Below, one piece after another: positions 1 through 7,884 of a stretch of 11,263 nt of DNA (within the stretch, counting starts at the first letter, position 1; the number at the start of each line of letters is the position of its first letter). The translations under genes were made by a program, and so were the position numbers. Location of the stretch: positions 1 to 11,263 of the forward strand of contig CAMPJV010000055.1 in NCBI GenBank assembly GCA_946886975.1, in the 5' to 3' direction. Below the pieces are notes generated by a model. It did no database searches, was not told the origin of the DNA, and worked only from the letters and a program-made list of their open reading frames with translations. The DNA comes from an uncultured Taibaiella sp. (GTDB taxonomy: Bacteria > Bacteroidota > Bacteroidia > Chitinophagales > Chitinophagaceae).

Positions 1-141
1 GTAATGCAGACTTTTACTCAGCTATCTCCGGTGGTAAGCGACGGCGTTACGACTGAAAACCTGATTATGCTCAGGACCAGGTTCATTATGGACTGGAGAA
101 CTAAGTTTTCAGCTAAGTATCCATTCTCTCTGTTCAGCTAA
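1..141 (+). CDS. 3' end of an unrecognised gene, ending at an in-frame TAA
   Basis: Frame 1 is open from the first base of the window and ends at TAA (139-141), giving 46 visible residues with a coding-like composition (for example LRTRFIMDWRTKF, then AKYPFSLFS). The gene begins outside the window. After the stop the same frame stays open with similar composition through position 366, and the next ATG is only 9 nt away. The junction reads YPFSLFS-stop-HDKMLRDGEFD. From memory, C-terminal parts of some Bacteroidota tetratricopeptide-repeat proteins read roughly YPFSLF-Y-HDRMLREG-FDAYNQWLFG, so the TAA may stand where a tyrosine codon (TAC/TAT) is expected. That suggests one gene cut by a nonsense change or a base-call error. 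No domain can be assigned with certainty from this fragment. Confidence 0.45.
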   Translation, partial: VMQTFTQLSPVVSDGVTTENLIMLRTRFIMDWRTKFSAKYPFSLFS

Positions 142-150
142 CACGATAAG

Positions 151-369
151 ATGCTTCGCGACGGTGAGTTTGATGAGCTAAACCAATGGCTGTTTGGGAA
201 GGTCGAGAACGCCCGGCAATACGATAGCTGGACTCAGTTCCATAAAGGGGCAATATCGGAGTATGAAGGCTGGGTACGAACAAACCCGCTGAAGCCGACA
301 GCAGCCGATTTCTACAATGGTAAAGATCTCCGTGCTCTCTTCATCCGAAAGAAGCGTATCAAGGGTTAA
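151..369 (+). CDS. Small hypothetical protein, probably the C-terminal remainder of the preceding gene
   Basis: The 72-residue frame begins with ATG at 151 and ends with TAA at 367-369. It is rich in aromatic and charged residues (NQWLFG, YDSWTQFHKG, YEGWVRTNPLKP, ADFYNGKDL) and has no signal peptide or membrane segment, so it resembles a soluble C-terminal domain. It shares a reading frame with the fragment at 1-141, from which it is separated only by TAA and three codons. I therefore think it is the tail of a longer protein rather than an independent small gene; the ATG would be an internal methionine. I saw no promoter or ribosome-binding site for it. The function is unknown, and a tie to TPR-containing proteins is a recollection of family sequence, not a demonstrated match. 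Confidence 0.5.
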   Translation: MLRDGEFDELNQWLFGKVENARQYDSWTQFHKGAISEYEGWVRTNPLKPTAADFYNGKDLRALFIRKKRIKG

Positions 370-415
370 AAGTTAAAATATCTTGTGCCCTCTCTGCTTT
401 AGCTTTTAAATAAGC

Positions 416-423
416 TATTTTTG
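416..423 (+). promoter_or_regulatory. Bacteroidota -7 promoter element for the peptidyl-prolyl isomerase gene
   Basis: TATTTTTG is an exact match to TAnnTTTG, the -7 consensus of the Bacteroidota housekeeping sigma factor. It ends 18 nt before the ATG at 442, which would give a leader of roughly 10-13 nt. No TTTG -33 element stands at the usual spacing, so the call rests on the -7 match and its position in the 72-nt gap. Confidence 0.5.
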
Positions 424-441
424 CACACATATTAACAATCT

Positions 442-1839
442 ATGACTATTAGTTGGCCGCTTTCAGTTCTGAAAGGTGCAATAGCCCTGTCCATTGCTTT
501 CTCTTTTCTTCCTGGTATTTCATTCTCGCAGTCTGCTGTTAGCGGCCCTGCCGACAAAATACTTGCTATTGTAGGGAGAAACAGAATCATCCTCCAGTCT
601 GAGCTGGACATCCAGTTTGCACAGGTGAAGCAACAGGACCCGGCCGCGGATGACACTATAAAATGTCACCTGCTGCAGCAAATGATTGTTCAAAAGCTTC
701 TCGTAGAGGCGGCTGAAAGGGACAGTCTGCTCGTGTCTGATGACGAGGTGGAAGGAACCATTGATAATCGTATCCGCCAGTTTATCCGCCAGTATGGCTC
801 ACGTGAAAAGCTGGAGGAGATTGCCGGCAAGACTGTATACCAGCTGAAGGAAGAGAATAAGGAAATGTTTAAGGAACAGCTGATGTCCGAGCGGATGCAG
901 GCGAAGATCCTTGAGAACATTAAGATCACACCTTCGGAAGTGCAAAATTTCTATAACAAGATACCGGCTGACAGCTTACCCTTCTACCCTGCAACTCTTG
1001 AGGTAGGACAAATTGTGATGGATCCTCCAGTGAGTCCGGAACTCGATGAGTATGCCCGCAAGAAAATAGAAGATATCAGAAACCAGATCGTCAATGAGGG
1101 AAAGAGTTTTGAGGTTCTTGCCGGAATATACAGTGACGATCCCGGAAGCAGAGATAACGGAGGGCGCTATAATGATGTTACCAGGTCCGGAGGATGGGCT
1201 CCGGAGTTTGTCGCCGCAGCCTTCAGATTACAAAACGGGGATGTCTCCCCTGTGGTTAAGACACAGTTTGGCTATCATATCATTCAGATGATACAACGGA
1301 AGGGAGAAGCCGCAGACCTCAGGCACATTCTTATCCGGCAGGAGAGAACGTCCGCTGACTTTAAGAAAGCGCTGGACAGACTGGACAGCGTTCGCTCTTT
1401 GTTAGTTGCCGGGACAATTTCCTTCCCTGAAGCGGTTGGGAAATACTCAACAGATGAGGCGGCAAAGACTACCGGGGGAATGATCATTGATCCGACTACC
1501 GGGAGCGCTCAGCTGGAGGTAGATAAATTGGATCCTGCCATGGTCTTAATGATCGACACACTGAAACCCGGAGGGTTTTCTCAGCCTCAGACATTCGTAA
1601 CAGAACGGGGCGAACAATCTGCACGTATTGTTTACCTGAAGACAAGAACAGAACCACACAAGGCCAATCTGAAAGACGACTATAGTAAAATACAGCAGGT
1701 CGCCCTTTCGCAGAAGCAAGGTAGGACTATTGAAGCCTGGATCATGGATAGGATCCCTACCTATTACATTAAGATAGATCCCCAGTATCAATCCTGCAAT
1801 GCGTTCTCAAGGTGGAATTTGCAAACAGCCCAGAAGTAA
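442..1839 (+). CDS. Secreted SurA/PpiC-like peptidyl-prolyl cis-trans isomerase with two parvulin domains
   Basis: The 465-residue protein has an N-terminal signal peptide: K11, a hydrophobic stretch at about 12-28, and a likely cut near FSQ-S (28-31). It should work in the periplasm. A SurA-like helical N-terminal part covers about 36-165, starting with the typical DKILAIVGRNRIILQSELD. Two parvulin (rotamase) domains follow, about 185-287 and 292-400. The first has the family pattern FEVLAGIYSDDPGSRDNGG and, later, FGYHIIQMI; the second begins LRHILI and keeps FPEAVGKYSTDEAAKTTGG. Family members isomerise prolyl bonds and chaperone outer-membrane proteins during envelope assembly. Length and domain order fit SurA-type proteins, but Bacteroidota carry several paralogues, so I give no symbol. 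The start at 442 is supported by the signal peptide directly after it and by TAnnTTTG upstream. The gene converges on the SNF2 gene with a 29-bp gap in which I see no hairpin terminator. Confidence 0.93.
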   Translation: MTISWPLSVLKGAIALSIAFSFLPGISFSQSAVSGPADKILAIVGRNRIILQSELDIQFAQVKQQDPAADDTIKCHLLQQMIVQKLLVEAAERDSLLVSDDEVEGTIDNRIRQFIRQYGSREKLEEIAGKTVYQLKEENKEMFKEQLMSERMQAKILENIKITPSEVQNFYNKIPADSLPFYPATLEVGQIVMDPPVSPELDEYARKKIEDIRNQIVNEGKSFEVLAGIYSDDPGSRDNGGRYNDVTRSGGWAPEFVAAAFRLQNGDVSPVVKTQFGYHIIQMIQRKGEAADLRHILIRQERTSADFKKALDRLDSVRSLLVAGTISFPEAVGKYSTDEAAKTTGGMIIDPTTGSAQLEVDKLDPAMVLMIDTLKPGGFSQPQTFVTERGEQSARIVYLKTRTEPHKANLKDDYSKIQQVALSQKQGRTIEAWIMDRIPTYYIKIDPQYQSCNAFSRWNLQTAQK

Positions 1840-1868
1840 AACTCGTCGGCACACTTTGCACCTTTGAC

Positions 1869-4800
1869 CTAGCTTAGAAGGAAGGCGATATCATCCCTTG
1901 TCAGGCGCTTCATAAATGCACTGTCGTCGGCCACAAGCTCACTGGCAAGCGCTCTTTTCCGCTCCTGCAGCAGCAGCATTTTTTCTTCAATTGTGTCCTT
2001 GCAAATGAGGCGATAGGCAAAGATGTTCTTGGTCTGTCCGATACGATGGGTTCTGTCAATCGCCTGCTGCTCAACGGCTGGGTTCCACCAGGGATCAACA
2101 ATGTAGACGTAATCTGCCGCGGTAAGGTTCAGGCCTATACCGCCTGCTTTTAGCGATATCAGGAACACTCTGCATTTCTCTTCATTCTGAAACTGCTGTA
2201 TCGCTTTCTCCCGATCATTGGTAGACGTACTGCCGTCAAAATAGGCGTAGGGGATATCGAGCTCTTCAAGCTTTTCCCTGATCAGGGCCAGCATACCCAG
2301 GAATTGTGAAAAGATAAGCGCCTTGTGATTGCCGACATTTTCAATGATCTCCCTAACTATTTCGTCCAGCTTAATGGAGTAGTTGCCAAACCGTTCTTCT
2401 TCCTTCAGGATGGCAGGTGAGTCACATATCTGGCGCAACCGGGTAAGCCCCTGCAGAATGTGCATCTGCGAACGTTCAATGCCACGCTCGTCTATCATTC
2501 CCAGTATCTGGTCTTTGTAAACGTTCCTGTAGGCGTCGTATATCTTCCGCTGCTCCTTCCCCATTTCACAGAACAGTATGGTTTCTGTTTTTTCAGGCAG
2601 GTCTTTGGCCACTTGTTCCTTGGTGCGACGGAGCAGGAATGGGTATATCAGTTTCCTTAGCTGCTGCTTTACCTCCGCTTCCTGGAATTTATCAATAGGC
2701 GTAGCAAATTCATTCATGAAAAACTCCCTGCTGCCCAGCATGCCTGGATTGAGGAAGTTCATCTGGGCATACAGGTCAAATGTATTGTTTTGAACCGGCG
2801 TACCGCTAAGCGCAAGCCGGTGCTTACAGTTGATCAGCAATGAAGCTTTGGCAACCTGTGACTGTGGGTTCTTGATAGCCTGCGACTCATCGAGAATGGC
2901 ATAGTCAACAAAGTAGTTGTTGAACATCTTAATGTCGCTCCTCATCGTGCCGTAGGTGGTAATGATCACATCGTACTGAGCAAAGCTCCTTGCTGTAGCA
3001 CTGCGTTTTGGTCCGTGATGGATAAAGTGCTTTAGCTGGGGCGTAAATTTCTTTATTTCATTTTCCCAGTTATACATCAGCGTTGTCGGACACACCACCA
3101 GGAACCTTGCATCCTCGTTGTTGTTCTTGTAATGCTGCAGGTAAGCCAGCGTTTGCACCGTCTTACCCAGACCCATATCATCGGCGAGAATCCCTCCCCA
3201 GCCGGCCTCATTAAGGAAAGCCAGCCATTGAAATCCTGCCTGTTGGTACGGACGCAGGGTAGCCGTAAGCTGGGCCGGTGGGGCCAGTGTCGAAAAATCA
3301 TTGGAGATGATCTCTGCCAGCCGTTCTTTCCGCTCCTCCAGCTCATCGTGAAGTGCCTCTTCATCTACCTCCGCAAGCAGCTCGTCCAGCGCGCTGAAGT
3401 GAAATTTCTTTAGGCGAAGCTTGTTCCCCTTCGTCTCTCCCATCTTGATGAGGAGCGCGTATTTCTTCAGCCACTCTTCCGGAAGCAGTCCGAGGGTACC
3501 ATCCCCTAACCTGACATAGTTAAGCTTCTGAGCCAGCGCCTTCTTTACTTCGGCAATTGTGACGGTCTGATCACCAAAGGCTACTTCCACCGCGGCGTCA
3601 AACCAGTCGATACCGCTGCTCACCTGCACTCTCGTCTGCGGCTTGTGGGTATTGATCCTAAGGTTCTTCAGGCCTTCAAATCCAAACAGGTCTACCTTCC
3701 AGTCCTTCATTTCATCAGTGAAGCGGAAGAACCAATTGTTGGCGAGCACAGCGTTCGCAGGCAGGTAAAGGAAGTGGTCTTTATTATTCTGCTGCATATC
3801 CGTATGCATTCCCCGCAGCATCTGGATAAACTGCTGCTCGGCTGCCTCATTGCGGTGTATGATCTTGACTACGCCGTCCTGCGGTTTTATAACATCACCG
3901 AAAAAGCCCCACTTGATGTTTACGCCATTATAGCCAAACGCGGGCTGTAATATCAGCATCTGTTCCCGCTCCTGCAGGTATATCTGGTACGTAGGCTTTG
4001 TGTTATCTATCCGTTCTACCAGGTCGTCGGCAAAATGTACGTGCACCGTCTGGCTCCATTCCATGAGCTGGTGCTCAAGGAAGTGGTCCCACTGCTGACC
4101 AGGAATTTCCAGCTTGCCGTCAGGAAGAAACTGTTCGATCAGCTGTATCTCTCCTACGGAGCCAAAAGAATGTATAGCTCCCTGGTGTTCGAGTAGTCCC
4201 GGGTTCAGCAGTTTGGTGTCCGAAAACGAAACTGCTGCTGTCCCTATCTGCCATTCCAGGTTTATGATGAAAAGGTTTTCGTCCTTCCGCACTGAAAGCT
4301 GGGGATGTACTACCTTATCCGAGAACGCAACAGGCTGCAGTTCCCGCGAGTTCAACCTGTCCTTTTTCTCATGCAAAAAGCATAGAGAGTGTGAGGAAAA
4401 CCGCTCCAGTAGCTTCTGGTACTTTGGGAGCAGGTACTCCCACACCTGGTCTTTCACATCTTCAGCCGGTGTTTCTTTCAATACCTGGGTATGGTCATCC
4501 AGAAAATCTCCGAACGGGAGGTTCTTGCGGAGGTATTTCATCGTCTCTTCAGGAGTAAACTTCCTGATGATTGGGATCAGCTCCCTGTCCGCTACTTTAA
4601 ATCGGTTGGGGTTGACGTACTGGTGCAGCTCCAGCTTTTCTATTCCATCGACAAAATGGTCCTCTGCCTCGTTCACATTCCCTGCAACAAGTATAAAGTT
4701 CAGAAAGGGATACCAGCTGATGGTAGTATCTATCACTATCCCAAGCCTCTTCTCCTCTGCCTTTTCAGCCACAGCGGTGGCTACAGGCGCCTGTGCTGGC

Positions 4801-5597
4801 TTATGATCTACTTTCTTAATGGACGGGTCCAGCACGCGCAGGAATGGCTTGCCGTTCTCGTAGGTAAACGTAAACTTATTGGTAAGGTCGTCTTCCAGCG
4901 AATAGCCATACAGTCGCAGCAGCTTGTTCTTCTGCTCGTCCCAGTTCCGCATGGTCTGGAAGTACTGGTGTCCATATGTGTGCAGCACCTGCAGGAACAC
5001 TGCAGCCTTATGCACGCAAAGAGGGTGGTCAAGCTCATTGCAGCCACAGGAAGTGTCAAAATATCTTTCTTCATTCTGGCGCAAAACCACTTTGTAGGTG
5101 TTGTCGCCCTCCGCCACCTCTGCTTCTATGGTGTCGTCTTTATTGGATACGATGATGACCTTGTTGGTCTTTGCCGCCATCTCCGCCTTCTCCATAATTT
5201 CGGTCGAGGCAAACACCTGCAGCATCTGATTGTTGACCATCCGCATCCTGACTACGGTATGCTTCTGGTCATAGCTGATATCTGTGTTTTCAAAGAACCC
5301 GCTTTGCACGATGTCGTTCAGGTGAAAGAGTGCTGCTACCTCGTGCCGGCAGATCTCTCCCAGGTTGTACGGGCACTGACATCTTATGGATAGGTCTTTC
5401 GGCTGCAGGTATTTCGATACGGTAACGGTATAGTAGTTCTGGTAAAGGTCATTACGCACACGAAATCTGACCTGTTCCAGCAGGTGATCTACGTCAAGAA
5501 GCTGTACGCCCGCCGTATGGAAGATCTTTTTCCCGCGGCGGATAACCTCTTCAGTTCCATGGTTGTAAACGTGTTTTAATAGCGGAGGTAGCGACAT
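1869..5597 (-). CDS. SNF2-family DEAD/DEAH-like ATPase with two SWIM zinc fingers
   Basis: This Swi2/Snf2-type ATPase (1242 residues from the ATG at 5597) should translocate on double-stranded DNA and remodel protein-DNA or transcription complexes. Residues below count from that ATG. Two SWIM fingers of exact CxC-x7-CxH form lie at C73/C75/C83/H85 and C184/C186/C194/H196 and probably bind nucleic acid or protein. A low-complexity Ala/Pro/Lys linker (about 264-284) precedes a long middle region of about 500 residues without a motif I recognise. The helicase core is complete: motif I DDMGLGKT (806-813), motif II DESQ (903-906), motif III SGTP (931-934), and motif VI QAIDRTHRIGQ (1178-1188). DESQ replaces the commoner DEAH/DEGH. 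An in-frame TTG at 5621 would add eight residues, but that TTG is the end of an exact TAnnTTTG promoter element, so I prefer the ATG. No restriction or toxin genes adjoin it, which argues for a housekeeping role rather than defence. Confidence 0.93.
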   Translation of the reverse strand: MSLPPLLKHVYNHGTEEVIRRGKKIFHTAGVQLLDVDHLLEQVRFRVRNDLYQNYYTVTVSKYLQPKDLSIRCQCPYNLGEICRHEVAALFHLNDIVQSGFFENTDISYDQKHTVVRMRMVNNQMLQVFASTEIMEKAEMAAKTNKVIIVSNKDDTIEAEVAEGDNTYKVVLRQNEERYFDTSCGCNELDHPLCVHKAAVFLQVLHTYGHQYFQTMRNWDEQKNKLLRLYGYSLEDDLTNKFTFTYENGKPFLRVLDPSIKKVDHKPAQAPVATAVAEKAEEKRLGIVIDTTISWYPFLNFILVAGNVNEAEDHFVDGIEKLELHQYVNPNRFKVADRELIPIIRKFTPEETMKYLRKNLPFGDFLDDHTQVLKETPAEDVKDQVWEYLLPKYQKLLERFSSHSLCFLHEKKDRLNSRELQPVAFSDKVVHPQLSVRKDENLFIINLEWQIGTAAVSFSDTKLLNPGLLEHQGAIHSFGSVGEIQLIEQFLPDGKLEIPGQQWDHFLEHQLMEWSQTVHVHFADDLVERIDNTKPTYQIYLQEREQMLILQPAFGYNGVNIKWGFFGDVIKPQDGVVKIIHRNEAAEQQFIQMLRGMHTDMQQNNKDHFLYLPANAVLANNWFFRFTDEMKDWKVDLFGFEGLKNLRINTHKPQTRVQVSSGIDWFDAAVEVAFGDQTVTIAEVKKALAQKLNYVRLGDGTLGLLPEEWLKKYALLIKMGETKGNKLRLKKFHFSALDELLAEVDEEALHDELEERKERLAEIISNDFSTLAPPAQLTATLRPYQQAGFQWLAFLNEAGWGGILADDMGLGKTVQTLAYLQHYKNNNEDARFLVVCPTTLMYNWENEIKKFTPQLKHFIHHGPKRSATARSFAQYDVIITTYGTMRSDIKMFNNYFVDYAILDESQAIKNPQSQVAKASLLINCKHRLALSGTPVQNNTFDLYAQMNFLNPGMLGSREFFMNEFATPIDKFQEAEVKQQLRKLIYPFLLRRTKEQVAKDLPEKTETILFCEMGKEQRKIYDAYRNVYKDQILGMIDERGIERSQMHILQGLTRLRQICDSPAILKEEERFGNYSIKLDEIVREIIENVGNHKALIFSQFLGMLALIREKLEELDIPYAYFDGSTSTNDREKAIQQFQNEEKCRVFLISLKAGGIGLNLTAADYVYIVDPWWNPAVEQQAIDRTHRIGQTKNIFAYRLICKDTIEEKMLLLQERKRALASELVADDSAFMKRLTRDDIAFLLS

Positions 5598-5618
5598 GGG
5601 CTTGAAAAAAGCAAGCTC

Positions 5619-5626
5619 CAAAGGTA
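5619..5626 (-). promoter_or_regulatory. Bacteroidota -7 element ahead of the SNF2 gene
   Basis: On the minus strand the sequence reads TACCTTTG, an exact TAnnTTTG. Transcription would then start near 5612-5614, leaving a leader of about 15 nt before the ATG at 5597. The TTG inside the element is an alternative in-frame start for the SNF2 gene, but it would lie upstream of the mRNA start. No TTTG -33 box is visible; that position is taken by the hairpin at 5634-5653. Confidence 0.45.
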
Positions 5627-5629
5627 ACG

Positions 5630-5653
5630 AAAAGTCCTGCTCTATGGCAGGAC
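5630..5653 (-). terminator. Hairpin plus T-run after the pit gene (possible terminator or operator)
   Basis: A perfect 7-bp inverted repeat, GTCCTGC and GCAGGAC, encloses a 6-nt loop (arms 5634-5640 and 5647-5653). Read on the minus strand, it starts 28 nt after the pit stop codon and is followed directly by TTTTCGTT, so it resembles a short Rho-independent terminator closing the DUF47-pit operon. The T-run is only four long, so termination may be weak. Because it also covers the -33 region of the proposed SNF2 promoter, it could instead be a repressor-binding dyad. Confidence 0.5.
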
Positions 5654-5681
5654 GAGTTCATTAAATATCAGTTAGGTGCTG

Positions 5682-7115
5682 CTAAAAGAATGTGGAACCG
5701 TAATATACGAGAGCAGCTAGCAAGCCAGACACAGGTATAGTGAGGATCCATGCCCACAACAGGTTGATCGTTACCCCCCAGCGAACTGCTGACAGGCGCT
5801 TGGTGGCACCAACTCCAATAATAGACCCGGTAATGGTATGGGTCGTACTTACCGGTATCTTCAGTTGCTCTGTAAGGAATAGCGTAACGGCGCCGGCAGT
5901 TTCCGCAGCGACTCCCTCGAACGGTGTCACTTTTGTTATGCGGGTACCCATTGTCTTAATGATCTTCCAGCCACCACTCATAGTCCCCGCTGCAATCGCG
6001 GTATAACAGGCCAGCGGCACCCACACGGGCATTTGCTCAAAGCTGTCTATCTGGTGCCCTGCTATCAGTGCGGCGGTTATGATACCCATTACTTTTTGCG
6101 CATCGTTACCTCCGTGACCTATGCTAAATGCGGCTGAGGAAACCAGCTGAAGCCGTTTGAACCAGGTCGTAGAGCTTGCCACATTCAGATTGCTCAGGAA
6201 TAAGGTAAATATCGCCATCGTGATGATGATACTGCAGAGAAGGATCCACTTGAAGTTGTGACCGTAGAAGAAGGCCTGCCAGAAGGGTGAGGCGAACAAT
6301 GTCTCATACCTGGTGGATATGTACACTGTTTGATCTCCCCGCAGGATCGTATAGTGGATACTGTCGCCCTGGTGGTAGCTGTCCAGGATCTTATCCAGCT
6401 TCGCTACGTCCCTCACAGGGATATTGTCAACCGCAATTACTTTGTCATCCCTGATGATCCCCATCTGCTGGGCCGCCGACTTTATCGGCACTTCAGCTAT
6501 CCAGGCGCCGTTATGGCTCTTGGCATCGTCTGTTTTCAGGCCAAGAAGATGTGTCTGGCTGGTTACGATCGAGCTGAATAAGGCGTATAGGGTCAGTACA
6601 ATCACGGCTATGGAAACTATCTTGGGCTTCGGCCCCTTCTTGAAGGAGCTGATGAACCAGAGCGAGATAATAAACGCCATTAGCATCCCCAACAATGGGG
6701 CCAGAACGATAAACGCTACAGTCTTTATCACCGGTTCAGGATTCACGCTCATAAACCCGGCATGTGCTATGGCCGCCCCTGCAAAGCCCCCGATAAGGGT
6801 ATGTGAGGAAGAAGAGGGTATTCCGAGCCACCACGTCAGCAGGTTCCAGGAAATAGCAGCCAGCAGGCCGGATATGATCACAGGCAGGGTAATGAACTCT
6901 TCTCTCACCGTCTTGGCTATAGTGTTAGCCACGCCATGATCCTTGAAGATAAAAAAGGCGACAAAATTGAAGAACGCCGCCCAGATTACTGCCTGGAACG
7001 GGGTAAGCACCTTTGTGGAAACGACTGTCGCAATGGAGTTGGCAGCATCATGAAAGCCGTTGATGTAATCAAAGATCAGAGCCAGCGCAATGATCACTAT
7101 GAGCAAGGTGGTCAT
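5682..7115 (-). CDS. Pit-family inorganic phosphate transporter with a PDZ domain in its central loop
   Basis: This 477-residue inner-membrane permease belongs to the PiT family, which moves phosphate (often as a metal-phosphate complex) with protons or sodium. Both halves of the inverted-repeat fold are present. The N-terminal signature is NGFHDAANSIAT (19-30), with IPSSSSHTLIGG (99-110). The C-terminal signature is SIGHGGNDAQKVMG (331-344), with IPVSTTHTITGSIIG (420-434). Between the halves lies an unusual insert: a membrane segment (about 166-186), a PDZ-like domain (about 200-268, GAWIAEVPIKSAAQQMGI then DDKVIAVDNIPVRDV and YTILRGDQTVYI), and another membrane segment (about 288-310). The loop before the insert (KKGPKPK, 159-165) is basic and should be cytoplasmic, so the PDZ domain should face the periplasm. 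Ordinary PiT proteins have a plain cytoplasmic loop there. The start lies 18 nt after the DUF47 stop codon, so the two genes are almost certainly co-transcribed. Confidence 0.93.
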   Translation of the reverse strand: MTTLLIVIIALALIFDYINGFHDAANSIATVVSTKVLTPFQAVIWAAFFNFVAFFIFKDHGVANTIAKTVREEFITLPVIISGLLAAISWNLLTWWLGIPSSSSHTLIGGFAGAAIAHAGFMSVNPEPVIKTVAFIVLAPLLGMLMAFIISLWFISSFKKGPKPKIVSIAVIVLTLYALFSSIVTSQTHLLGLKTDDAKSHNGAWIAEVPIKSAAQQMGIIRDDKVIAVDNIPVRDVAKLDKILDSYHQGDSIHYTILRGDQTVYISTRYETLFASPFWQAFFYGHNFKWILLCSIIITMAIFTLFLSNLNVASSTTWFKRLQLVSSAAFSIGHGGNDAQKVMGIITAALIAGHQIDSFEQMPVWVPLACYTAIAAGTMSGGWKIIKTMGTRITKVTPFEGVAAETAGAVTLFLTEQLKIPVSTTHTITGSIIGVGATKRLSAVRWGVTINLLWAWILTIPVSGLLAALVYYGSTFF

Positions 7116-7133
7116 GAATGTCTACGAGGATGA

Positions 7134-7781
7134 TTAAGAGTACTTGATAATGATTGACTCAATAACATTTGCTGCGTCCTCGCATTTATCGGTTACTATT
7201 TCCAGCATTTCGTACAGATCCTTTTTCTTTATCAGCTCCACCGGCTCAATGTTGGCGGAGAATAGGTGCATCATCGCAGTGTCCAGCAGCTCGTCCCCCT
7301 CATTTTCCAGGCTGTTGATCAGCACGCACGATTCCGTAATACTTCTCAGGTCCTTCATGTTCCTGAGCTCTCTTACAGCCTTGTTCAGTGCCTGGATACT
7401 CCGTGTGATGACATTTGCAAATCCTTTGGTGATCTCATCTCCGTCATGAATGGAGTAGTTGGTAATGCGTTTTGCCGACGCCCAGATAAAGTCCGCGATG
7501 TCGTCCAGCGACGTTGCCAGTGCGTGTATGTCTTCTCTGTCGAAGGGGGTTATAAAGTTCCTGCCCAGTTCAATGAAGATCTTATGCGTGGTTTCATCAT
7601 TCTTATGCTCCAGGTCTTCCAGCGTCTTCAGCAGTGCGTTCCTCTTGTCCTGATCCTGCTCGTCAATAGCCGCGGTAAATATTACAGCCATTTCAGAAAG
7701 CACATTGGCTACATCTTCAAACAGACCGTAGAACACTCTGTCCTTCGGAGTAAAAAGCTTAACAAAAGAGGCTAATCCCAT
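7134..7781 (-). CDS. DUF47/PhoU-like accessory protein of the Pit transporter
   Basis: This 215-residue, mostly helical cytoplasmic protein belongs to the DUF47 family, relatives of PhoU that are commonly encoded next to pit genes and thought to regulate transport or bind metals. Acidic PhoU-like clusters are visible: LEDLEHKNDETTHKIF (54-69), FITPFDREDIHAL (76-88) followed by LDDIADFIW (92-100), LENEGDELL (158-166), and LEIVTDKCEDAANVIE (193-208). The length matches the family, and there is no signal peptide or membrane segment. It is the first gene of a two-gene operon with the Pit transporter. An exact TAnnTTTG element lies 23 nt before the ATG, which supports this start and shows where the operon is probably transcribed from. 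I see no Pho-box-like repeat that would prove phosphate control. Confidence 0.92.
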   Translation of the reverse strand: MGLASFVKLFTPKDRVFYGLFEDVANVLSEMAVIFTAAIDEQDQDKRNALLKTLEDLEHKNDETTHKIFIELGRNFITPFDREDIHALATSLDDIADFIWASAKRITNYSIHDGDEITKGFANVITRSIQALNKAVRELRNMKDLRSITESCVLINSLENEGDELLDTAMMHLFSANIEPVELIKKKDLYEMLEIVTDKCEDAANVIESIIIKYS

Positions 7782-7804
7782 AAAACGTATTTATGTCCGG
7801 TTTG

Positions 7805-7812
7805 CAAATGTA
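7805..7812 (-). promoter_or_regulatory. Bacteroidota -7 element for the DUF47-pit operon
   Basis: The minus strand reads TACATTTG, an exact TAnnTTTG, ending 23 nt before the ATG at 7781. This predicts a leader of about 17 nt. A TTTG lies on the same strand at 7850-7853 but is too far (37 nt) to be the normal -33 partner. Confidence 0.5.
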
Positions 7813-7884
7813 TAATTCCATAAAGCCTAATCCCATATTTTTCTATTCACAAAGGGTTGCACTGTCACCTATTCACATAAAACC

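Noticed and set aside
1840..1868. Terminator between the convergent isomerase and SNF2 genes
   Set aside because: The 29-bp gap contains no inverted repeat with a T-run on either strand.
4491..5393. Open frame of 300 codons on the plus strand, opposite the SNF2 gene, and another of 230 codons at 4114-4806
   Set aside because: Both lie fully antisense to a gene with clear motifs and show no family resemblance; their residue composition looks like a frame shadow of the SNF2 codons.
1869..5621. SNF2 gene as part of an anti-phage defence system
   Set aside because: Some defence systems use SNF2 proteins, but no nuclease, methylase or other defence gene adjoins it, and its neighbours are foldase and phosphate-transport genes.
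6424..6939. Plus-strand open frame opposite the Pit gene, and a similar one at 7266-7775 opposite DUF47
   Set aside because: They are antisense to conserved transporter genes, with no recognisable domain and no promoter.
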